NCBI RefSeq assembly: GCF_938015485.1
Contig: NZ_CALLVU010000123.1
Location: 1 to 32,266 of the forward strand
Length of the DNA: 32,266 nt
Source: an uncultured Lachnoanaerobaculum sp.
GTDB taxonomy: Bacteria; Bacillota; Clostridia; Lachnospirales; Lachnospiraceae
Reading direction: 5' to 3'
Shown one piece after another: positions 26,793 to 32,266 of this stretch. The notes under the pieces are model-generated. The model made no database searches. It saw only the letters and a list, made by a program, of their open reading frames with translations, and was not told where the DNA came from. The position numbers and the translations under genes were made by a program. Numbering within the stretch: the stretch's first letter is position 1; each line of letters begins with the position of its first letter.

Positions 26793-28352
26793 CTAAATAA
26801 AATTTGACTTGCTAACTTTTATATAAACTTCACTTGAAATAACAAGTAAAGTAACTGATATTATCTGCAAAACCGGTGTTATCGGAAGATTTAAAAACCA
26901 ATTAAGAAAAATTGGTGTAATGAGTGCAATTATCCCGACAAGCCCAGACACAATAACAGGCATGCTCTGCTTTACAACCATCATCTCGCTTTCCCATTCA
27001 TAATTTGGATACTTTTTATTTAGGGAAATTCCTATCACTGTTATAAAGATCGAATAGCATATAGGAACAATTATTAGGTTAATAACTTGAATAAAGTTCA
27101 TATCAAGTTTTAGCGTAAATGCAAATATGGAAATCATATACCCAATCAAATGAAGTGTAAGGTTTACAGCTATCTTGGAATTTAAGATCATTTTTACCTT
27201 AACAGGAGAGCTTTGCAAAATCCAAATGTTTTTTCCTTCTAAAGATATCGCTGAAGCTGCCGGGCAACTGAGCGAGAGCATAGATGCAATAAATAATGGA
27301 GCAAAATTTGAGAGATATTCATTTATATTTTCTATCCCTGAAGACTCTCCTATTTGTTCTACAGAATTAAAAAGCAAAAATATACTAAAAACACATAAAA
27401 GTATTACACCAAGGCCTGCATTCAAGACCGCCATGTACGAGCTTAAAAAGCGTCCCATTTCTTTTTTATACAAGGCAAGAAATATCGATTTTCTATTATA
27501 AGATTTTTTGTTATCAGAATATCTTGATGTTGTTTTAGCAAGAGTATTAAGCAATCCATACTTCATCGCAACAATTTTTACAAATATATAAAAAACTGCT
27601 GTTGAAAAAACAATAAATAATCCCATTCCAATATACATTGGAAAATTTGTGTGTTGCACGAATAACCCGGATATTGGGTACAGTTCTGTAATTTGCTTAG
27701 AAAGCATGATCTCAATGCTGTCTTCATTACCTGATTTCATAGCTGACACTGCAATATATCCAATTATGCCTATCATTGCAAATGAAAAGATTAGAGCAAT
27801 AACATTTTTCCTCTTAAAATAAGATGAAACAGCCACAACAATCATTCCCATACATGCTGCTATGCACATAGGTATCAATGGAACAAAAATCATGGAGGTA
27901 AAATACAATATAATCTGTAATACATTTAAGCTTCCGTTTAACGCCCAAACAATGCCCCCCGGAAGCATAAATATGAATCCTATTAAAAAGTTCAATAAAT
28001 ACATAAACATAAACTTGCTACTTATAATGTCTGAGCTTTTTAAAGGTAGCGATAAAAGCGTTTCTATATCACGACTACCAAATAAAATTCCATTAGAATA
28101 AAATATTGTCAAAAATAATATTGAAAAACTTGATACCGCAACCATATAAGCCGGTATCAATTCCTGCTGTCCAACTTGTACCAGTGTTTTGGCTGTCATA
28201 ATATTATAGACACAGAAAAATATAGCAAGAGTTATTATTCCAAAACTTGCAATAACAACAGAGCTTTGCTTTTTATTTCTCGGCTCTCTAATTTCGTTGA
28301 TTGGAAAAAAATTTATCAATTGGGCTCTAATTAGTATCCAAATTTTGCTCAT
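26793..28352 (-). CDS. ABC-2-type exporter permease
   Basis: 519 aa from ATG at 28352, chosen because GGAGGT lies 8 bp upstream; the open frame further upstream overlaps the ATPase. There are about 12 hydrophobic membrane segments in two sets of six (for example IASFGIITLAIFFCVYNIM near residue 30 and LQIISVTLLVISSEVYI at the end). It looks like the large putative exporter permeases of Firmicutes, paired with one ATPase and a YtrA regulator. It would form the channel with the ATPase encoded upstream. Because that ATPase gene is broken and the promoter removed, this transporter is probably not functional. Substrate unknown. Confidence 0.85.
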   Translation of the reverse strand: MSKIWILIRAQLINFFPINEIREPRNKKQSSVVIASFGIITLAIFFCVYNIMTAKTLVQVGQQELIPAYMVAVSSFSILFLTIFYSNGILFGSRDIETLLSLPLKSSDIISSKFMFMYLLNFLIGFIFMLPGGIVWALNGSLNVLQIILYFTSMIFVPLIPMCIAACMGMIVVAVSSYFKRKNVIALIFSFAMIGIIGYIAVSAMKSGNEDSIEIMLSKQITELYPISGLFVQHTNFPMYIGMGLFIVFSTAVFYIFVKIVAMKYGLLNTLAKTTSRYSDNKKSYNRKSIFLALYKKEMGRFLSSYMAVLNAGLGVILLCVFSIFLLFNSVEQIGESSGIENINEYLSNFAPLFIASMLSLSCPAASAISLEGKNIWILQSSPVKVKMILNSKIAVNLTLHLIGYMISIFAFTLKLDMNFIQVINLIIVPICYSIFITVIGISLNKKYPNYEWESEMMVVKQSMPVIVSGLVGIIALITPIFLNWFLNLPITPVLQIISVTLLVISSEVYIKVSKSNFI

Positions 28353-29023
28353 TATCTTGTACCTCCATGAAAAAAGTTTCCAAAGTTTTATCACCTTTGA
28401 CTTCTTCTGTATTTCCGCTTGCAATTAACTTTCCATTTTTTATAATTGCAATTTTATTACATAATTTTTCTGCAACATCCAAAACATGTGTTGAAAAGAA
28501 AATAGCTCCTCCATCTGACACGCATTCGTGCATCACTTTCTTTAGTAGAAAAGCCGCTTTTGGATCAAGTCCTACAAAAGGTTCATCTAAAATTAGTAAC
28601 TTTGGAGAATGCACCAGTGCAGAAATAATCGCTGTTCGTTGCTTCATACCATGTGAATACGAAGATATCATCCCCGAAAGATGCTTAGTCATTTCAAATA
28701 AATCACTATATTTTTGAATTCTTTCTCTGCGTATTTCAGTAGAAATTTCAAATAAATCTGCAATAAAATTGATGTACTGAAACCCCGTCATATGTTCATA
28801 TAAGTCTGGATTATCCGGAATGTATGCCATCATTTTTTTACAAATAACAGGCTCCTCTTTAATGGAATGCCCATTAATCGTTATACTTCCATTCTCAAAA
28901 TCATGAATCCCAACTACTGCTTTTATTGTTGTAGTTTTTCCAGCTCCATTTGCACCAATGAATCCATAAATATCTCCAGACTGTACTGAAATGGATAGGT
29001 TATCAACAACTTTTTTGTATATT
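28327..29023 (-). pseudogene. ABC transporter ATPase, 5' end removed by the Tn916-like element
   Basis: The frame encodes a nearly complete ATPase: KKVVDNLSISVQSGDIYGF, Walker A GANGAGKTT (around 28940-28965), signature YSHGMKQRTA, Walker B LLILDEPFVGLDP and switch FFSTHVLD. About 10-15 N-terminal residues, the start codon and the ribosome binding site are missing; the frame runs to a TAG inside the transposon end at 29041-29043 with no ATG, GTG or TTG between. The first usable ATG (28833) lies after Walker A, so a product from there would be inactive. The 3' end overlaps the permease start by 26 bp. The likely role before disruption was energising the permease. Confidence 0.85.
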
Positions 29024-29163
29024 AAACAAAGTATAAATTTCTAATTATCTTTTTATATTTTCTTAAATGCTCGTAAAGCCTTATTCTATGTGCTTTCGAG
29101 TATTTTTACTGTAGGAAGATACTTCACGTTTCTTTGCATATTTCCTCATGTCTTAGCTGTCAG

Positions 29164-29185
29164 AAGTGGTAAATAAGTAGTAAAT
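29164..29185. repeat. Tn916 Int arm-binding direct repeats (DR2 type)
   Basis: AAGTGGTAAAT and AAGTAGTAAAT lie head to tail at 29164-29174 and 29175-29185, about 140 bp from the element end. The second, with its flank (AAGTAGTAAATTC), matches the site bound by the N-terminal domain of Tn916 integrase. They also overlap the region just downstream of the int stop codon. Confidence 0.8.
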
Positions 29186-29197
29186 TCATTTGTACTA

Positions 29198-30415
29198 CTA
29201 AGCAACAAGACGCTCCTGTTGCTTCTCTTTATTCAAGCGTTTCATTTCTGCCATTGCAGAATCGAATGTTGCATGTGCGTAATAGTTCAGCGTCATGGCT
29301 ATATTAGCATGTCCCATAATGTACTGTAATGCCTTTGGATTCATTCCTGCATTTGCATAGTTGGTACAGAATGTATGTCGCAAACTATGTGGAGTGATGT
29401 GTGGCAATTTATCCTCGTTATACTTATTGTATTTCTTAACAAGACCTTTCATCATGCCGTTGTAATCACTTGCCACTTTTGGATAGTTCTTTCTATTAAG
29501 AAAGAGGAAATCACTATATCCATCAATCTCAACACGCTTATCATTCTTTCGATTCGCTAACACTCGCTTAAATGCTTGATAGGCTTCTTCAACCATAGGA
29601 ACTTGACGTTCGCCACTTTTGGTCTTTGGTGTTTCAATGTAGTACCCAATTTCAGTATCTCTCAATAGCTGATGGTCTATATTGACAAGACGATTCTCAA
29701 AATCTAAATCTGGAAGTGTCAAACCACCAAACTCTGAAATACGAAGACCTGTTTTTAAGAGTATCAGAATTTCATCATAATTTTTGCTGTAGGTTTTATC
29801 AGCTTTTGCAAAGGCTAACAGTTTTTCTTCCTGTTCTTCTGTTAGTACGGTCTTAGGGACAGTATCATCATCAAGAACTGCTTTCAGTTGAAAGTCAAAT
29901 GGATTCTTCCGAACACAATCATCTTGTATAGCAATATAGAATGAAGCCTTTAAAGAACGTTTGTAGTTATTGATGGTTTGATAAGCATAACCATTTTCAC
30001 TCATTCTAATAGCCCATTCTTTAGCGTCTGATGGCTTAATACTGTCAATACTTCTTACACCTAACTTGTCTTTCTTCAAAATATCCATAAGATATTTGCG
30101 TCCAGTTTCAGTGTTTTTTCTAACCTTTGGTCTTTGAGCGTTCTGTTTTGCGTAAAGCTGGCAGAGTGTCATTTTCTTTCCTACAACATCAATACCATCA
30201 TGAATGTCTTTCTGTAACTCTGCGATTTTCTCTCTAAGTGAGATACAATCACGCTTTCCTGCTGGTACTCGGTCTGTAGCCACAAGTTTCCACGAGTAAA
30301 CAAATTGCGGTTCTCCAAATGAATCTATATATTTGTATAAGTATCTTCCGTCTTTTCGTTGGCTCTCTCCAGTCTTTAAGATTCGACCTTTATTGTCACG
30401 TCTTTTTTCTGACAT
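29198..30415 (-). CDS. int: Tn916 integrase (tyrosine recombinase)
   Basis: 405 aa, the full length of Tn916/Tn1545 Int. An N-terminal arm-binding domain (1-70), a core-binding domain (about 80-180) and a catalytic domain with GLRISE (first Arg), KTKSGERQVP (Lys), HSLRHTF (His343, Arg346), GHANIAMTLNYY (His369) and the nucleophile Tyr379. It excises and integrates the element with Xis, at AT-rich targets with 6-base coupling sequences. The start follows AGGAGCAA. It appears intact, so the element could still move if its other end is present. Confidence 0.97.
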   Translation of the reverse strand: MSEKRRDNKGRILKTGESQRKDGRYLYKYIDSFGEPQFVYSWKLVATDRVPAGKRDCISLREKIAELQKDIHDGIDVVGKKMTLCQLYAKQNAQRPKVRKNTETGRKYLMDILKKDKLGVRSIDSIKPSDAKEWAIRMSENGYAYQTINNYKRSLKASFYIAIQDDCVRKNPFDFQLKAVLDDDTVPKTVLTEEQEEKLLAFAKADKTYSKNYDEILILLKTGLRISEFGGLTLPDLDFENRLVNIDHQLLRDTEIGYYIETPKTKSGERQVPMVEEAYQAFKRVLANRKNDKRVEIDGYSDFLFLNRKNYPKVASDYNGMMKGLVKKYNKYNEDKLPHITPHSLRHTFCTNYANAGMNPKALQYIMGHANIAMTLNYYAHATFDSAMAEMKRLNKEKQQERLVA

Positions 30416-30496
30416 GGCATTTGCTCCTTTCCTTTATGGAAAGAGCCTTGATACGACTTAATACTATTTTATCATATACAAGACCCTTTGGCGACG

Positions 30497-30700
30497 CTAG
30501 ATTGCGTCCAATGTATCTATAATTTTTTCAAATTGTTTTCGTTTAATCTGAATACGATTGCCATTCATAATCAGCCAATTTGCATTTTTATTTTCCTCTG
30601 CCAAGCGTCGTAGCTTGTTTTCGCCAATACGAAAATATTTTGACGCTTCTTCAATGGTTAGGGTATAACGTTCCCAAATAGGAATGTCAGTCTGCTTCAT
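30497..30700 (-). CDS. xis: Tn916 excisionase
   Basis: 67 aa, basic, winged-helix excisionase ([20 protein letters not shown] at the recognition region, given here as seen). It matches Tn916 Xis in length and sequence from memory. It binds near the transposon ends and biases Int toward excision. An AAGGAGGATTTT ribosome binding site is placed well. It ends 81 bp before the int start and is transcribed with it. Confidence 0.95.
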
Positions 30701-31160
30701 AAAATCCTCCTTTCCAAATCACTTATTTGGATTTCATAAAAGTTGTTTTACCAGCAATCGAACAGCTTTAGCAAAGCTCACGGGAGTTCCACCCCTGCAT
30801 GGTTCTCATGTAGCCATACTCATTGCCTGCGACGGTTTTATCACGCTCGGACTATTGACTGTATGGGAGTATCATTATCACGATAAGAATGTCGTTGCAG
30901 GCAATCCTGCTAAAGATTGCTTCTCGGATCACTAACATGAATCGCTCGCTATCTTTATAAGATAGGTCATGGCGGTTAGTTCCGTTGGCTCTTTTCTTAT
31001 CGAAACGTATTCGATTACTTTTATTCAGTTTTCAAAGAACAATGGCTCGTTAGCCTATCAAAACACATTGAAAGCTCAATATGCTTTGGTGGAATAACAA
31101 ACCTCCCTGTTCGGGAAGCGTGGAATGGTTTAGCACGCTTCCACGAAAGGAGAGAGGATA
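30701..31160. other. xis-orf8 intergenic region with long nested stems
   Basis: About 460 bp with no gene I can support. ATTGCCTGCGACG (30822-30834) pairs over 13 bp, one G-T, with CGTTGCAGGCAAT (30893-30905); outside it CTTTAGC (30766-30772) pairs with GCTAAAG (30909-30915). A smaller palindrome AGCTTT-agc-AAAGCT sits at 30764-30778. Near orf8, GGAAGCGTG (31114-31122) pairs with CACGCTTCC (31134-31142). The RNA would be highly structured; processing or attenuation between the regulatory genes and xis-int is possible. Confidence 0.5.
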
Positions 31161-31391
31161 TTACTTAATTTCAAATGACAAAATCTTTGTAATCAGTCTG
31201 GTTTCCATTCTTCCACGTAAGACTTCATCAACGACCATACTTTGATTGCCATATTCATCTTTCATAAGTCGTAGGGAACGCTTCGTTATGTACCCTCTGT
31301 AATGATGTAGAATCTGGTTAATCGCTTCGGTATCGCCATCTGTTGCCTTTACAATGAGAGGAAAGGGAATCATAGGATATTGTGTTTTCAT
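31161..31391 (-). CDS. orf8: Tn916 Orf8-like helix-turn-helix regulator
   Basis: 76 aa. It matches Tn916 Orf8, a small helix-turn-helix-type protein (KATDGDTEAINQILHHYRGY is typical of this sigma-region-like family). With Orf7 it is thought to switch on the transfer genes and int-xis when transcription from the tet(M) side reads through. The ATG overlaps the orf7 stop by four bases (ATGA) and GGAGG lies just upstream, so the two are translationally coupled. A strong hairpin follows 18 bp after the stop. Confidence 0.92.
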   Translation of the reverse strand: MKTQYPMIPFPLIVKATDGDTEAINQILHHYRGYITKRSLRLMKDEYGNQSMVVDEVLRGRMETRLITKILSFEIK

Positions 31392-31810
31392 TCTTCAAAT
31401 TCCTCCATAAACTTTTTAATTAAGGCTAGTCCACTGGTTCTATGCCGATAGACAGTAGAACGGTTCAATTTCAACAGGTCTGCAATTTCTGAATCGCTCA
31501 TGTCCATAAAGTAAAACAGCAGTAGAATTTCACGTTTCTTGTCTGGCAACTCACGTAATGCTTCACTCAACAAATCATTTTCAACGCCTACTGATAACCC
31601 ATTGAGTGTAAAAATCTGAAAGTCAGTTGAATAGTTATCTGTTGTCGCAAACTGGCTAACAAGATAATCGCCAACATCCGAAAAGGACACCTCACGCTTT
31701 GCAATCCTTGAAAGATAAAGCATATAATTCTTTCGCTCGTCTTCCATAGCACGTTTACAGATATAGTCAAACTGATTTTCTATTGTGGTCTGAAAAGAAG
31801 ATGGTTTCAT
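31388..31810 (-). CDS. orf7: Tn916 Orf7-like sigma factor
   Basis: 140 aa from the ATG at 31810, chosen because AGGGGGTGAG lies 6-7 bp upstream; a GTG three codons earlier falls inside that ribosome binding site. The C-terminus has a sigma region 4 (LRELPDKKREILLLFYFMD, then DSEIADLLKLNRSTVYRHR). It matches Tn916 Orf7, which with Orf8 activates excision and conjugation genes. It is coupled to orf8. A terminator and other hairpins upstream suggest it is read only when transcription passes them. Confidence 0.93.
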   Translation of the reverse strand: MKPSSFQTTIENQFDYICKRAMEDERKNYMLYLSRIAKREVSFSDVGDYLVSQFATTDNYSTDFQIFTLNGLSVGVENDLLSEALRELPDKKREILLLFYFMDMSDSEIADLLKLNRSTVYRHRTSGLALIKKFMEEFEE

Positions 31811-31862
31811 GTTTCTCACCCCCTTTCTGTCTAGGAAAGGAAGTGAGCCTTGCTCGTTTATC

Positions 31863-31890
31863 TCCTTTCACTCTTAGTCCCAATGTGAAA
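31863..31890. repeat. hairpin in the orf7 leader
   Basis: CCTTTCAC and GTGAAAGG form a perfect 8-bp stem about 55 bp upstream of the orf7 start. It may affect orf7 mRNA. Confidence 0.5.
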
Positions 31891-31944
31891 GGGGGATTTG
31901 TTGCATTACTGATAAATAAACTTTGTAAAAAAGTTCTGAATAGC

Positions 31945-31986
31945 CAAAAAAGCATATAAACAGATTTATTTCTCTGTTTACATGCT
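31945..31986 (-). terminator. rho-independent terminator upstream of orf7
   Basis: On the - strand AGCATGTAAACAGA pairs with TCTGTTTATATGCT (13 of 14 bp, 8-base loop), followed by TTTTTGG. It would stop transcripts coming from the tet(M) side before orf7, in line with the read-through control model of Tn916. Confidence 0.8.
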
Positions 31987-32090
31987 TCTGTTATTCTATC
32001 TATATGATTTATAAAACCACATTGGTGGACGTACTTATCTATTGCAGATAGACGACTTTTTTTGACAAGAACCCAATGTAAGGAAATTTA

Positions 32091-32156
32091 TTGTATATGA
32101 TGTACTTCATGGCGACGTTGACCTCCAACAAACCGCCATTTGGAAGTAATATACAA
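32091..32156. repeat. long interrupted inverted repeat upstream of orf7
   Basis: TTGTATAT, TACTTC and ATGGCG on the left pair in order with CGCCAT, GAAGTA and ATATACAA on the right, with small bulges and a 19-base loop. A short stem with a T-run lies to its left (about 32040-32063). This is intergenic regulatory DNA of the element; 31811-32266 has no gene I can support. Confidence 0.6.
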
Positions 32157-32174
32157 TATTTTAACAGCGTAAAT

Positions 32175-32226
32175 AGCACTACCATATAACGGTTTTTTTT
32201 ATTGGCGTTTAGTAGTGCTTTTTATT
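32175..32226 (+). terminator. probable + strand terminator
   Basis: AGCACTAC (32175-32182) pairs with GTAGTGCT (32212-32219), with AACG/CGTT (32188-32191 and 32206-32209) adding an inner stem, then TTTTTATT. It would stop rightward transcripts at this point of the element. Confidence 0.55.
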
Positions 32227-32266
32227 AAATATAAACCTATAAACCATATAACACGTTTTTCTATAC

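Larger units (their letters stand above)
29024..32266 (-). mobile_element. Tn916-family conjugative transposon, int end (partial)
   Basis: Int, Xis, Orf8 and Orf7 occur in the Tn916 order and spacing, all on the - strand, with the Int arm repeats and the terminal sequence AAACAAAGTATAAATTTC at about 29024, next to a T/A-rich target (TTTTTTGTATATT). The exact boundary is uncertain by a few bases because of the coupling sequence. The protein sequences agree with Tn916 as I remember them. In Tn916 the genes following orf7 are orf9, orf6 and tet(M); these would lie beyond the right edge and cannot be confirmed here. Confidence 0.92.

Noticed and set aside
28353..28424. Extended N-terminus for the ABC permease
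   Set aside because: These 24 codons lie in the ATPase gene; GGAGGT precedes the ATG at 28352.
30684..30935. 83-aa frame on the + strand between xis and orf8
   Set aside because: It overlaps the start of xis and the nested stems, has no ribosome binding site and shows no protein-like pattern; the stem pairing explains the sequence better.

Overview
The window looks like a low-GC Firmicute, probably a clostridial or Lachnospiraceae-type genome. The evidence is AT-rich intergenic DNA, strong GGAGG-type ribosome binding sites before nearly every gene, a Tn916-family element at the right end, and a relic of a sigma-like small gene of the kind seen in Firmicute mobile elements. The genus cannot be fixed from this sequence.

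Region 1 (215-6306, + strand) is a complete DNA phosphorothioation (PT) operon in the order dndB-dndC-dndD-dndE-dndA. Genes are coupled by tiny gaps or overlaps, and the promoter carries direct and inverted repeats that suit autoregulation. It ends in a perfect 19-bp inverted-repeat terminator shared with the convergent operon.

Region 2 (25122 down to 6374, - strand) is one tightly packed operon of nine large or medium genes, possibly preceded by a broken small gene. In transcription order it encodes: a UvrD-type helicase with an N-terminal NERD nuclease domain; an AddB-like protein with a four-Cys iron-sulfur signature; a SNF2 helicase, a RecQ-like helicase, a small winged-helix-like protein and a large P-loop ATPase, which together match the dpdE-dpdF-dpdG-dpdH block of the 7-deazaguanine DNA modification systems; an unknown helical protein; a DUF262 (DGQQR) protein; and a HEPN protein with an R-x4-H motif. 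No dndFGH-like genes and no deazaguanine synthesis or insertion genes are present. My main inference is that PT made by DndABCDE is the self/non-self mark, and that the dpdEFGH-like block plus the AddAB-like pair and the DUF262/HEPN pair replaces DndFGH as the defence arm. This could be related to the PbeABCD arm reported with DndCDEA in archaea; homology has to be tested.

Region 3 (25.1-29.0 kb) is a degraded accessory stretch. It holds an orphan ParE/RelE-like toxin, a relic of a sigma-like gene, several hairpins, and an ABC exporter operon (ATPase, permease, DUF1648 protein, GntR/YtrA regulator) whose first gene has lost its 5' end.

Region 4 (about 29024-32266) is the int end of a Tn916-family conjugative transposon (int, xis, orf8, orf7, with Int arm-binding repeats). 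The end of the element sits exactly where the ABC ATPase reading frame is cut. The rest of the element, where such transposons usually carry tet(M), would lie beyond the right edge.
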